From the NCBI RefSeq assembly GCF_037975245.1, contig NC_092582.1:17138577-17202576 (forward strand): a stretch of DNA of 64,000 nucleotides. The letters run 5' to 3'. The stretch comes from Apostichopus japonicus (lineage: Eukaryota > Echinodermata > Holothuroidea > Aspidochirotida > Stichopodidae). The notes beneath the pieces are model-generated. The model saw only the letters and a list, made by a program, of their open reading frames with translations. It searched no databases and was not told the origin of the DNA. The position numbers and the translations under genes were made by a program. Of this stretch, positions 38,701-53,388 are shown in pieces; within the stretch, counting starts at the first letter, position 1, and every line of letters starts with the position of its first letter.

Positions 38701-39000
38701 GACCCCCCAATTAGGGCCAGAAGTGAGATTTCTTAAGTTTGAGGGCGCTGTCCGTAATTTTTACATTTTTTTTACAAAAAATGTCTCCAAACTTGACACA
38801 AATTAAGTGCTCTTAAAATGCAATCTGGATTTGGTTGCTAGGCGGGGCCGTATCCTAGCAACAAAAATTTAAAACAAATTTTTTTTGCCCAAATTCATCC
38901 TTTGAGACATATGGCAAGACACCATATCAATTTCAGGCGATTTTGAGAGGGTCGACGTGGAATCGACCCAAAAATCTGTTGATTTGGCATGGTTTGACCC
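35772..39000. mobile_element. Long palindromic (foldback) transposon, inner copy
   Basis: A 3.2-kb inverted repeat. The left end is GGGTCAATCCATGCCAAATC and the right end is its near-complement (GATTTGGCATGGTTTGACCC). The arms run about 1.3-1.5 kb each (35772 to about 37330, and about 37690 to 39000) around a centre of about 350 bp that is a second tandem copy of the arm tips. Flanking ATAG is duplicated (35768-35771, 39001-39004). No open frame of note. It inserted into another copy of itself, as shown by the continuation of the outer copy at 39001. Confidence 0.85.
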
Positions 39001-40675
39001 ATAGGGGTCTTTTCTGGCCCTACTCTGAGTGTGCTCTATATTCACAAGCAAAGGCATGTTTGAGTTTTAATTTCCATAGGATCCTTGCCCAGTAGTAGTT
39101 GTACGGGAAAAGTGCAAAAAAAAGTCAAGTGGGTGGTACGTTTTATGAACAGCGCCCTCAAACTTAAGAAATCTCACTTCTGGCCCTAATTGGGGGGTCC
39201 ATTTTGGGCCTGTGGGTATATTTCAATTTTTTTTTAAATACCATTTTTCAGGAGCGTATTGACACTATTTTTAAAAACTCAAGTCAAAAAGTTGTGTATT
39301 TTGTGTTATCTACTCAAATTTCTGACTCGAAAATTGCAAAAATCACCTCGTTCATATGTATGAAAATGCTTGCACAAGCTGATTTGAGTAATTCAAATGA
39401 CAACAACTTCTTAGCATTAGCATACAGGTGCTTAACAATTAAGAGGGTGGTCCACTAGCATAAGGACTACAAATAAACTGCATTTCCAGGGTCATAGATG
39501 TCGAACGATGTCTGTGAACAGCACCCTCAAACATCACATTTTACAAATATTTTGGGCTATTTTGGGCATTTCAAGGTCAAATTTGGTCACAATTAAAAGT
39601 TTTATTTTTGGTTTTCAATACAAACTAGTAAGATATGTATAGTTATGATGCAAAGAATGTGCTAAATCATATTTTATATAAGTTATTAATGCTCTGGAGA
39701 GCAGCTTAAAGTGGCATATATGAGAGTTATATCAGCCCTACAGAAACATGCTTGCATTAGCAAAAGAATTCTACACTATATTGCAAATATTTAAAAAGAC
39801 ATTGAAATATGCACTTTGCACTATATATGTGTGTACATGTTCAGTACAGTGTTATTCTACACCAATTACTATTAAATAAACACTGTCAAAAAACATGTAC
39901 AGTACACACTGCACATTTATGTACTGGTTAAACATTCCTTTGAAATTATTGAAAGTCTCTTAATTATTGAATTAGCAAAAGCATACACTAAATTGCAAAT
40001 ATTTAAAATGATACTGAAATATGCACAGTATTGAATGGAATGACCACACATATATACACAAATGATACACACATATATAGTGCACACTGTATGTATGCAC
40101 TGGTTCACATTCATATTCTAATCTGATATAGGGTTGGGTAGAGGTTTTGGTTCGAAGGGGGTGAGTTACATGCATACAGACAATTTGAAGCAGAAGATTA
40201 CCTTACCAAATAATTCAGTATACCTTGAATGCATGTTTATGCAGTCTCTTTGCAGTATTAAAATTCAGTAACATATATGCATACAAATCTGCATAGTGCA
40301 CTATGGGGAGGTGTTGGGGGGGGGGGGATGAGAGGGAGTCAAAGAGTACTAGACAGAACCCTTTTAATAAATAACATTTCAATAGTTTCTAATGTTGTTT
40401 TACGTGGTCTCCTTGAATGAAGATACAATGTTACCACTGTTTGCCCTGGCAAGCATGTTTCTGTAGGGCTGATGTAACTCTCATTTTCGCCACTTTAAGT
40501 TGGTTGCTACAGTAGACAGGGTCGTAACCTAGCAACGAAAAAGTTTTCAAATTTTTTTTGTGCCCAATTTCATCCTTTGAGACATATGGCAAGACACCAT
40601 ATCAGTTCCAGGCGATTCTAAGATGGTCGACGTGGAATCGACCCAAAAATCTGTTGATTTGGCATGGATTGACCC
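39001..40675. mobile_element. Long palindromic transposon, outer copy (right part)
   Basis: From 39001 the sequence continues exactly what stood at 36124 of the inner copy (ATAGGGGTCTTTTCTGGCCC). It runs through the arm to about 39760, the centre, and back through the opposite arm to the terminus GATTTGGCATGGATTGACCC (to 40675). The right arm lacks about 640 bp: near 40496 it jumps from CGCCACTTTAAG to TTGGTTGCTA. It lies in the intron of the DUF7869 pseudogene, 130 bp before exon c. Confidence 0.82.
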
Positions 40676-42244
40676 ATATATCATTTACATTATTTCTCAA
40701 ATGATATTGGATCAAAACTCAAATCAATATTTCTTATCTGATATCGTAAACCCTGTATCAGTTAAGAGTTTATTTTGTATCATAATATGTTCTATTTTTA
40801 CTAGGTCAAAAGGAGAGCAGTAACATCTTGCCCGCACTAAGGCGCGCCAGGTTTCTTTGGAACTGAATACCCTTATAGTCGATGGAATGGACCAATCAAA
40901 GACTGATCTGCCACATTTTGTCCAGAGTGATAAGGATGTAAAACATCCACATCCACATAACAGGTCAGTACTGTATTATCATGGAGGTCTGTTTTACCTC
41001 CATGGTATTGTGAAGTGACCAAAGAGTGCACAAGACCGAAAGTGTTTATGTCATTATAAGTGTAAACATCACGTTTTCTGGTTTCCGAGAAGTTGTAATC
41101 CTACAGTATGAAATTGTAATGTCATGTTGGTGTATAGTACAGTATGTATGTGCGTGAGCAGCATGTGTGTGGGTGTATATACAGGGTGTTTGTTTGTACG
41201 ATGCCTTGTTTTACAACACAATGTCTCAAGAGGGGAAGTTTGATTATCTTCATAAGTAGTATAAGGATGGACACCTAAGGTTACAAGAAGTCTAGTGTTC
41301 CTATTGTTTTGGTTGAGGTCAAATCAATTCTGTTCTTTATTTGTTGTTCTGATAAAGATAATGGCCTTAGTATCCATCAAATATTATGTGACTGTGTTTT
41401 TTTTTTGTTAAAGCACATAGTAGGTTAATTATCAAACTTTATTTAATAGCAGAAAACAAGTAATAACAACCTCTTTATCATACATGTCAATGAAGTAGTA
41501 TATATTCATTCTTCTCTTTCTTTTCAGGTGTCCTAATTCACACTAAAGGTCCATGTGACAAGTTTGCATATATGTTATGACTGATCTGAAGCATATCCAA
41601 CATGATTCAAACATGACCATTACATGCAATTTGTGGACACTAGTGAAGCACAAGGATACTCTTGGGAAGGATCTGTTTTTGCAAATGGATAATTGTTACA
41701 GGGAGAATAAGAACCGCTATCTTCTGTCCTTCTGCCCTTCTGCTCCTTGCTTTTAGAGTTGAAGATCTTCAGAGTGGTGATATATATAAATGTTATAACT
41801 TTGCTAAAGAAGTTATTGAAGTATCTGACTATATTAAAGTTGGGAATATAGCAGCCGTAAACCTCATTGATTCAAGCACACGACCATACTTTGGAGAAGT
41901 CACTAAAATTTAAAAGGATGAGGTTATTTTACATTGGATGAAGGGATCCTGGACTGGAGACTGGAAACTGCTAGACTGTGGCCAAGGAAGAAATAAGCAG
42001 CCATACACACCATCAGTTTCTTTTCATTCCTTAATGTTCTGGGACTTTAATTTAACCCATAAAAATCGCCTTCCAAAGAGGGAAGTCTGTGACTTGAAAG
42101 AAAGATATGCAGCTATAGATAAAGAATTTGAGCTGAATAACTAGGAAACCTTATGTTTTACACATACTATTGATTGGGCAGTGTGAACTCTTATTTTCTT
42201 GCAACAACTTGTGTAAAAGAAGATATGTAGTTTTGAGAAACACA

Positions 42245-43495
42245 CACAATTTTCTTGGTGTATTGCTACACTTAACTGGTTGGGGCGTGCTGGTACGCCC
42301 CAAAGATATAAACAATTTATCATAGTGGTCTATTGCTACACTTAACTGGTTGGGGCGTACTGGTACGCCCCAAAGATATATACAATTTATCATAGGGGTG
42401 TATTTCTACTCTAAACTGGTTGGGGCGTACTGGTACGCCCCAAAGATATATACAATTTATCATAGTGGTATATTTCAACACTTAACTGGTTGGGGTGTAC
42501 TGGTTCGCCCCAAAGATATATATACAATTTATCATAGAGGTATATTTCTACACTTAACTGGTTGGGGCGTACTGACGCCCCAAAGATATATACAATTTAT
42601 CATAGTGGTATATTTCAACATTTAACTGGTTGGGGCGTACTGGTACGCCCCAAAGATATATATAATTAATCATAGTGGTGTATTGCTACACTTAACTGGT
42701 TGGGGCGTACTGGTACGCCCCAAAGATATAAACAATTTATCATAGTGGTCTATTGCTACACTTAACTGGTTGGGGCGTACTGGTACGCCCCAAAGATATA
42801 TACAATTTATCATAGAGGTATATTTCTACACTTAACTGGTTGGGGCGTACTGGTACGCCCCAAAGATATATATAATTAATCATAGTAATGTATTGCTACA
42901 CTTAACTGGTTGGGGCGTACTGGTACGCCCCAAAGATATATACAATTTATCATAGTGGTCTATTGCTACACTTAACTGGTTGCGTACTGGTACGCCCCAA
43001 AGATAAATACAATTTATCATAGTGGTGCATTTCTACACTTAACTGGTTGGGGCGTACTGGTACGCCCCAAAGATATATACAATTTATCATAGTGGTGTAT
43101 TGCCACACTTAACTGGTTGGGGCGTACTGGTACGCCCCAAAGATATATACAATTTATCATAGTGGTTTATTGCTACACTTAACTGGTTGGGGCGTACTGG
43201 TACGCCCCAAAGATATATACAATTTATCATAGAGGTATATTTCTACACTTAACTGGTTGGGGCGTACTGGTACGCCCCAAAGATATATGTAATTAATCAT
43301 AGTGGTTTATTGCTACACTTAACTGGTTGGGGCGTACTGGTACGCCCCAAAGATAAATACAATTTATCATAGAAGTGCATTTCTACACTTAACTGGTTGG
43401 GGCGTACTGGTACGCCCCAAAGATATATTCAATTTATCATAGTGGTGTATTGCTACACTTAACTGGTTGGGGTGTATTGGAACGCCCCAAAGATA
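42245..43495. repeat. Hairpin minisatellite array 2
   Basis: Eighteen tandem units of 70 bp (67-72). Each has a GGGGCGTA-CTGG-TACGCCCC inverted repeat, with starts at 42282, 42352, 42422, 42492, 42564, 42632, 42702, 42772, 42842, 42912, a 5'-clipped one near 42983, 43049, 43119, 43189, 43259, 43329, 43399 and 43469. The spacer is AT-rich (AAAGATATATACAATTTATC, then CTACACTTAACTGGTT). It begins 100 bp after the stop of the DUF7869 pseudogene. The hairpin core differs from array 1 at one loop base only, while the spacers are largely unrelated. Confidence 0.95.
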
Positions 43496-45862
<2,367 letters not shown>

Positions 45863-47155
45863 GTTTTAAAAACAAACCCAAAGCTGTTAAAGTCATATCA
45901 GATGATCAAAAGAGAACCTTTGAATGACATTTAACACCATCTTTCGTTTGACAATTGTTTCTTTCATTGCGGAGTAAACATGTTATCGGAGGTCATGAGC
46001 ATAGAGCTACTGTTTTCCTATATTGACTTTTAGTACTGTGTCGAAGGAACTAAGCTGATAGACTGTGTTTTACACTAAATAGTACAGCCACTTTCATTCT
46101 TGAGCATCGTGTTTAAAGATTGATTTCCGCAAAATCTTTAACGTGGTTCAGAAATACCGCTTGGACATATTATAGCATTGTTTCGTAACAGTCTGCAATA
46201 TATCAAGTTTATATTGGGTCTATAAAAGTCATCTTTTAATTTGACATTTCCTTTGTTTCGGAGGAGCTGATGTACATCGAGTTTTGCGTTCGCCTAACGA
46301 AATCAGCACAAAGTAGGACCTATTAGTAGTTTAAGTACTATAGGCACCTAACCAATTTGCCCCATATTCTGTACATTTGTAGTGTGTGATATTCTCACTC
46401 AAAAATCTGTTAAACGTTTTCGAAGAGCTCTTTTCGTGGTCAAGAATATACACATTTGAGGTTTTGAACAATCCTTTAATTATGTGCAAAATATGACGTG
46501 GTGTGTTATCAAAAATTCTTATTTAAGGCCTTAATATGTTAAACCTTAATTACAAGCTCACATATATCATTTGAATAATGTGATGTTACACTTTTCAAAG
46601 AGGACAATAAAATACTCCGGAGACTACAACCCTGGGGTCAGTATCCTTGAGACGAAGATTGTAAAACAAAGGGAAACCATAACAGAAAATTAGGCAATCA
46701 CTCTCTTTACATCATCGATGTGCATAAATATAGCTAATGTTTATTCATTAAGAATTAAGAAAAGACTTGTAAAATGGTAAATCTTTGATGGATTTTAATG
46801 TGGGTTGCAACTATTTTCATGAATTCTAATGCCTATTCGAGTGATTAGGACAATGTTGTTCATAGGTGTCCGTCTTAAATATATCAAAACAGTGAAAAAA
46901 GATAACGCCTGAGGATCTAATTTAAAGTTTCTAACCTTATGGTTATATTAACACTAAAATTCTGAAGAAAGCAATTGATGAGTAATTCAAGAATCATCCA
47001 TGAACGTGCATGAGCCTAAATTTTGGCCTACACATTGTAAATGCTCCCTGGCTGAAAATATAGACAAACTTCAAACATCTAATGTGATTGAGTTAAGTAT
47101 ATGTCATTGAAGATACAAAACATAATCTACTTTTAGAATGAGTGTTAAAACACAT
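45863..47155. other. 3' flank of the WAP-sushi gene; half of a duplication
   Basis: No exon seen. The part at about 46370-46880 is a diverged direct copy of about 60300-60755, sharing for example CATATATC.TTTGAATAAT.TGATGTT and AATTAAGAAAAG.CTTGTAAAATGG in blocks. A TTTATT near 46741 (AATAAA on the minus strand) could be the poly(A) signal of the WAP-sushi gene. Confidence 0.6.
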
Positions 47156-47370
47156 TCATCGATAGCGTAAAATTGTCATATCGTCTTGCTTCAAGCATTG
47201 CGGAATTGGTCCATTCCAATTTCCATCAGAAAGACAGTGCAGAGTCTCTGGTCCATACAACAAACCTTTTTGACAACCAAATCTGATCGTTTGACCAAAA
47301 TTATCGATGGGAGGATTTGGCAAAATGACGTACCCATCTGATGAATGCCGCGGCTGTGAGCAATCTATAG
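47156..47370 (-). CDS. WAP-sushi gene, terminal exon (sushi module and stop)
   Basis: Minus-strand exon, acceptor TTATACAG, phase 1 start, 215 nt to TGA. It reads IDCSQPRHSSDGYVILP, IRFGCQKGLLYGPETLHC, SDGNWNGPIPQC, then a short polar tail (KQDDMTILRYR) and stop. All four sushi cysteines and the W are present. It is the last of three exons (56426-56342, the split WAP exon, and this one) whose phases agree; together they give a 432-nt coding sequence, a small secreted protein of 143 residues. Confidence 0.85.
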
Positions 47371-48517
47371 CTGTATAACGGAGAGAGAGCAAAAATATAT
47401 ATGTTCACATTTGTTTAATTTGAACAAGAATTTGAACAAGGACTATCGTTATTTATGATTTCAAACTGTAGAAATCTATTAAATGTATTAAAGGAATAAC
47501 GAAGGCAGGGATCAAAAACAATTTATATTATTCAGTAACCTCAAAACTATCTTATGTTCGATTTTTAAGTTAACCTCTTCCTATTGGACTGAATACGCTC
47601 GCTTTCAACATTGGCTCCTACTAGTAAGGCCTTATCACAATGCACAGTAAGCCGCCATTGTTTATGTAATACGCTTGAAATTTCATATTGATGACGTAAG
47701 AGAGGAACAACTCTCTTAACAAAGTCATCTTCCTTGTGGTAGACCCCCCCCCTCCCTGGAAAATATTCAGCTGTTGTTGCTAGGACTAGAACTTAAAAGG
47801 CCTTGCAATTCCTATAAGCCCAACGCAGCTTTAAATGTTAATGAGGCACCTGAAAGTCAAAGTAACAAAAAAAATCAAGAGTTCTCTTTTCTTAAAACTT
47901 TCGTTCATAAAAATTTCTAGGTGACGCTAAGCAAGCACACTGACGCTATACCTCGGCTACGCTAAAGTAACAATGTAGCCTTATATACAGCACGCCTTGC
48001 CAGACTTAGGATTATTTCATAACCAATTCAAATGTAATGTTCACGGATGTCGCTCATCTCACTGTGGTATCTCTTAGTACCGCTTTATTTGGCAAACGGT
48101 TTCAAATTCTGTATTGATTGTTAAACAGCCTTCCTTTAACCTACTCGGTTCAAGCAGTAGCCTTTCTGCTTATATAAATAATCTTCTCATCTGGTTTACA
48201 CAGGACACTAATATAGATTATTATAGCATTCCCCACATTGCATGGGTCCAGGTGTGACATATTAACTGATAAATTTAATATTAAGAAACCTTTCCTTTTC
48301 ATGAAGTAAAATTTATGGTTTATTGGATGAAAATAAGTTGCCTTTAAATAGTCTTGTCCGCAGTACGGAAAGGTTACATTGATTGATTGAGTTTTTCGGT
48401 GAGGAATATGTCGTATACACTGTAGAGGTCTCATTGTAAATTCCACAGGGAATATCCTTCACTATTACCAATACAGAGTTTCTATGTGTGTAATATCATA
48501 GTACAAGTTGGTCTTAC
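47371..48517. other. Intron of the WAP-sushi gene
   Basis: Lies between the terminal exon acceptor and the WAP exon donor. A C run lies near 47744. Otherwise no feature was recognised. Confidence 0.6.
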
Positions 48518-48638
48518 GTTGATGGACACAAATAAAACCGCATTTCTGTTCACAACTACATCTTTCCTCTGGTGTACAATCACTGTCCGAGACGCATGAG
48601 TGATTACAGCCGTAATGCAAGGCGTAGAATCCGTCACG
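48518..48638 (-). pseudogene. WAP-sushi gene, exon 2 (WAP-like), 3' part, split by transposon
   Basis: Minus strand: RDGFYALHYGCNHSC, VSDSDCTPEERCSCEQKC, GFICVHQ, then a GTAAGA donor. Spacing C..SC, D.DC, then RC.C...C...C resembles a WAP (four-disulfide core) domain in which the usual CC pair reads CSC. The exon's first 11 bases lie 5.15 kb away at 53792-53802, beyond an inserted element. The two parts sum to 132 nt, a multiple of three, phase 1 at both ends. WAP modules act as protease inhibitors or antimicrobials in animals; pairing with a sushi module here is an inference of secreted defence or matrix function. Confidence 0.82.
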
Positions 48639-48985
48639 CACTGTTAAAACACTGGGTAAAAAAATTGTTGGGCAATACCCTTTCAACTGTGTTGGTCAAA
48701 TAGTGCCCAATTTATATATAAAAATGATCGAATCGCAGATTAGTTTGTTTACCCATCGAGTTGGTAAACTCCGTGCTCATATTTGTCCACATGTTGGTCT
48801 TTTCTGTCATCGTAATCGTATGTTGGGCGAAATTTCGGTTCTTTATACCATACGCTGGGCAAGCATTCGGCTTTCCCTTGGCGACGTTTACCAACGTTGG
48901 GCAACTTTGAATGCAAAGTGTGTTGAGCGCGCGTGCACGACGAAGGGTTACATATTCCGTCGAGTTGACAGCCTCAAAAGTTGAA

Positions 48986-51030
48986 ATGGAAGATCTACTC
49001 AAGAGCTGGGGGTTGTTTGTTCCCGAAATAATTCAGTCTATGAAAGGTAATCATTTCAGTAAAGGGATTGAAGTAATCGGAATAAACTGGGACGATTCTT
49101 TCACACAATTTTCATCAACATTTTGTACTCCTATGCTAGGCATAGTAGTAATACTAACGTTAGCGTATAGAGCCTATACAGTAGTGTAGCCTATCACCTT
49201 GACAAAAGGATACCTGTATACCGACGTACGTACTATAGGCCTAGCTTAGATTACTTAAGCGAGTCCTACTCCTACTAGGCTAGTTAAGGTTAAGTGTGGG
49301 GTTCGAACTTTCAATAACCTTTCTATCCTAATAATAAGCCTATGGTGATCCGTGGTTGAAATCTTGGGCTTATGTTTACAATGTGTATCGTTTTTATTAT
49401 GCTACAGTGGCAAGCTACAGTAGCTTCAGCATATTATTACTGTAATTTCTTAGTGTTTATTGTAGATAACATAGAAACTGTAGGTCAAAGGACAATAAAT
49501 TAAGTCAGCAGAGGTCAAACATGACCTTTAACCATATTACCTCAGGAACAACCAGGTTGATGATGTTAAGTATGTTCTCTATATTTCCCATATTGAATAC
49601 AGGATCACTATCTTTCTTTGAATGGGAGGGGGGTCTCCCAGCTACTTACCTACCCTATTGTTTCTAACCTGATGACTATTGAATTTGGTATTTACTTCCC
49701 GATAGACTATTATATTACAACAACCATTGATTTTGAGGATTTTATGCTTTGCTAAATTTGGCATTTTGGTTTTCACTTGCAGAGGAGAAGGACAACCTGT
49801 CATTGCTCATGTTACCACTTAATTTTGGGACCAGGAGCAAGGCCAAAACTGGAGGACGATCAGCGGCAACAGACCATGCTTCATCATTTATTGAATTAAA
49901 AAGGGTATGTCTAAATGCATTATTCATATCAGCTGCTGACTTTGCTTGTAATCAGCTAGGGTTTGAATCTCGTAATCCAAGAATCAGTGGTTCAAATCCC
50001 GGCTACATTGTGTCCTTAGGCAAGGCACTCTATCTTGATGGCCTCACTCTACTCAGGTAAAAATGTGAACTTGTGAGGAACCTGAGCAAAACCCTGTGTG
50101 GATTACAAAGACTGCAGCAACTTACTCTCCAGGATTGTTGGAGAATTGTGACTGGCTCCACTGATCTGTATAACCCTTTAAGCTGTATTTTCATCATTAT
50201 TTTTATTGTTGTTGTTCTTTTTTTTTTGTTCTTGTTCTTGTTCTTCTTGTCGTTGTCGTTGGTGGTAGTAGTAGTATTAGTATCAGTAGTATCAGTAGTA
50301 TTAGGTGTAGTATTACTATTGTTGGGCATTGGATTGTGCAAAATCCCTGAGTTCAAAACTAGCATGTACCCATTGTGATCTACATTTATATTTCGAATGG
50401 GAAGGAGGTGCCAACTAATGCCCTACGACAATCTTCTTGTTCACTTGGATGATCTTAAGTCAGGTTAGTCTCTCCAAACAAATTCTACGTATGAATCAGT
50501 GGTGTGCTGGTATCATCCTACTGGTTAGACATATCAAAAGGGAGCGTTTCCATTTTTTAATTTACACTACAAGTTCAATAACGTATTTGTGATATGCATA
50601 AAGTAAATGGTTTTGGCTGTAATATAGAACACACCAGAAATAAATAAATTTGAACATGGAATGCTAAAAGCTACTTTTCATTGCTTCTATTGGTTTCACA
50701 GGAGCACACCCATTTGCCTTCATACTTACAGGGAATAAGCAGTGAATGAAGATCTCAGCCTTTCATCCTTGGGTTTTACTCAGACTTCAAGCTGACACCA
50801 TCACAAGTGTTTGTTATCTTGGAGAGGCACGCAGTGAGCGTGCAGACACTCTCTGAAGGAGTCGACATCTGCTATAAAGCACACTACATATTCAACTTGC
50901 AGTACCAGCACCACTGCCGAAATGTTTGGGATTTCATTGAAAGTTGCATATATAAGCAATCAGGAATGAAGAATCTTTCCTCCTCCATCCGGTCTTTCAG
51001 AGCTTTCATGAAGAATGCTGCCAGTCCTTA
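48986..51030 (+). pseudogene. SAM-like-domain gene (SAMD3-like type) inside the CACTA-like element
   Basis: Exon 1, 48986-49046, starts with ATG (MEDLLKSWGLFVPEIIQSMK) and ends phase 1 at GTAATC. Exon 2, 49783-49904 (acceptor CTTGCAG, donor GTATGT), continues in frame: EEKDNLSLLMLP, NFGTRSKAKTGG, SFIELKR. Together they resemble the N-terminal SAM-like domain (L..WGL...I......D...L..L...G.R.K) of multicopy proteins annotated SAMD3-like. The terminal exon (start uncertain, 50732 or 50759, to 51030) reads PSQVFVILERHAV, LSEGVDICYKAHYIFN, NVWDFIESCIY and stops, matching the family's usual C-terminus. A TGA at 50747 and absence of the central exons suggest decay. Plus strand, opposite to the host WAP-sushi gene. 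Confidence 0.6.
49930..50200 (+). repeat. tRNA-derived SINE
   Basis: A B box (GGTTCAAATCCC near 49990) is followed by GTGTCCTTAGGCAAGGCACTC and CCTCACTCTACTCAGGT, the conserved middle of a SINE type widespread in invertebrate deuterostomes, then a decayed tail ending near AAGCTGTATTTT. The A-box part is diverged. It lies in the intron of the SAM-like pseudogene. Confidence 0.75.
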
Positions 51031-53388
51031 AACAGTTTATCACCTGGCTCGGAGCCTTTTTTCCTCGAGGTATCATAATGGGATACATATCCAAAGCCTA
51101 ATACGCTGTTTCAAACTTCGACACAAATTACAAGGTGTCTAGAAATTCATTTTTGAAGCATGCATTTATCATGGAATTGGGTAAAAAAAAGTGCATGATA
51201 CGAGTATATGTAGGTTTCATTTGTGTAATGAACGTGCTGAAATGGGCAGTTGCAGTGATTTTACGGCTAATTAAGGAACTATTTAGCTACTGTAGCACTT
51301 AAGTTAAGATATTTCGCAGAACTAGTCCATAGGACTTTTTATGTACAACTGAACATCTAGATTTGAACTTACTTTGTAATTGTATTCACTTAAATCAAAA
51401 TGACAACATTATTAAGGGCACCCATGAAAGGCAGAGCTTCATGCACAATGTGACTGCAAATGTTTTTTGAAACTTACTCTTGATTTGCACCACCAATTAA
51501 TATTCTTCCAGCAACTACTGTGTGATGAGCTAGTGTACAATGAACTGACATATTTGTGCTCTTTCTATCCACTATTTTTACATTTTTACATATGTAGAAT
51601 AGACCCTTCCCCCTCCCCATCTCAATGTAATGAACTTGCAAACATTTCCTTAGCCTGTGTTACCTTGTATATTTGGAAACTGAAAGGAAACTGAACAGTG
51701 TGCCTTACGTGACTAATTTGCATTAGAATATCAGTATAAAATGCATATCAATTAAATTTTACCTTGAAGTTATTCCTCAATGTGTCCTTTTTTCAGATAT
51801 AATAGGCACCTTAGCAGATTTCTCTCAATGCTTCACAGGATTTATTGATTTCCTCCAAAAAGTTTAATTTCTTCATTTCTCTGCGTGACTTACGTGACAA
51901 TTGTTGAGGGCGATATAATTCGCAATGGGAAAGCATTAATGTTTCGCAGTGGTGACAGGATTTATTTTGGGTTTTCAAAGTTCAGTAACTATAGGCTTCT
52001 AGCTTAACTACAGACTTGTATTGAACATCATATTGAAAACAAGTGTAAAATTTCGCTCTGATTTGTGTCTTACGTCACATGGAATGGCCCTAAAGAATGT
52101 TATCAGTTTTAAATCATATGAACATTGTAGAGCTTGCTTCACAGCACAGAAACACAGAAATTAGCATAGCAATATATCAAAATTATCATGAAGAACATTT
52201 TCAAAGACATTTTTTTGCCAGCCCTCATATCTCCTTTAATACCATTATTCATTTGAACAAAAGTTTAAAAGTGTTCCATTCATGTTCATCTAAAAAAGAG
52301 ACTTTTTCCTATTCAACAATTTAAAGATGGCTAGTTATGTAGTAATCATTTTGTGGAAATGTTTTGCCAATATCATTAGATTGTGGAAGACAATTGTTCA
52401 AGTGCAAAAGAAATTGCTCTAAAGTTTGTAAATTCAACTTTGTACATGGTTCCACATAATTATTAATTAATTAATGATGAGTTTAAAAGACTCCAAAGGT
52501 AATAAGTGATTAGCTATGGTCAGAAAACATAGGTCCTAACATAGATCTAGAGAGGGAGTGAGTCTGGCCACAGCAAATTTCCATTTCCTAAACAAGAAAA
52601 GACAGCAAGGGCAGTACTGGGCTGAAGGCAGTAAGCATTTAGGTACAAGAACATTGCTGACAACCTGTTTTGCTTCCTGTTTAACTAAAGTATGGAGCTT
52701 TACACCCCTTGATTGCAGCCCATTTTGATCCACCCTTGCATTGGTTAAATATTAATTTCAACCAGTACACTTTCATACATGGGTACTCCAGAAATGGAGG
52801 GTATATATGTTCTTTTGATCCACATTACTGAAACTTTTGGGGTTAAACTTAAGTTAAATGGTTAAAATATTAATGCAAAGTTGGTGTATGATGTACAAGG
52901 GGGATTTTAGTTCTCATGGCAAGGAATCACAAAGCCATTGGCATTTTTTTCCATAAAATTTATCCTATGGGATTCTTAAGAAAATTGAGGCCACAAATGT
53001 TAAATGTCACTTTAGGGAAGGTTGTTTTCAGATCAAAATGAGTTTCCAAGGAATGTGCGTGAACCCTACATAAATGAAACATATGGCTTCATTAATTAAT
53101 TTATTTCAGTTCATACCCTTGTTTCAAGAATACCTGAATTTAAGACTTCTTATATCAAATTATACTGTTCAGTCAACAATAAGTTTCTTCAACCATAATA
53201 GTTATATGTCTTGTTCAAGTTCAGTTCATTCAACAATAAGTTTATTCACCCATGATAGTTATATATACCTTCTTCAAGGTCAGTGAATAAAGGTGTTCCA
53301 AGTATTACAAAATACAGTATCTTTCTTTATTTCAAAGGATGTGATGTCTTAGATTTTTTAGAATTCCAACAGTTCTTTTCCATTATTG
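51031..53388. other. Interior of the CACTA-like element, no gene seen
   Basis: AT-rich; no reverse-transcriptase or DDE-transposase motifs were recognised in any frame. The short open frames lack domains. Confidence 0.5.

Larger units (their letters stand above)
33207..42144 (+). pseudogene. DUF7869-family gene, decayed, four or more exons
   Basis: Exon a from 33207 (acceptor TACCAG): acidic, Ser-rich leader (DDPDKLDIEPTLFSSPHK), then in shifted frames KRRRRNQAFDPLPMF, SDCCDGSCIKSLSYDDLEQ, CGKIVCEKAFCMFFGIS, and DYMPHKTEVHLPVLYTKTS, ending 34182. Exon b 35365-35476: KEVAERTRSGKENEE, LQEVHLNHLK. Exon c 40805-40963: ARTKARQVSL, IVDGMDQSKTDLPHFVQ. Exon d 41528-42144: VLIHTKGPCDKFAY, frame change, VMTDLKHIQHDSNMTI, LFLQMDNCYRENKNRYLL, then GDIYKCYNF, TAA at 41911, and WMKGSWTGDWKLLDCG. 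The DNC.RENKNRY and DGMDQ.KT.LPH signatures identify a large family of multicopy metazoan proteins ending in DUF7869, of unknown, probably transposon-linked function. The HTHEDVD segment that should follow RENKNRY is missing. Several stops and frame changes are seen. The intron between b and c holds the palindromic elements. Confidence 0.78.

Noticed and set aside
42245-43495. CRISPR-like look of regularly spaced palindromic repeats
   Set aside because: The whole 70-bp unit is repeated, including the spacer, there are no cas genes, and the context is eukaryotic, so it is a minisatellite.
50030-50378. Overlapping open frames rich in N/T/K and L/V/F at 50.0-50.4 kb
   Set aside because: Simple-sequence stretch (GTT/GTA repeats) at the tail of a SINE.
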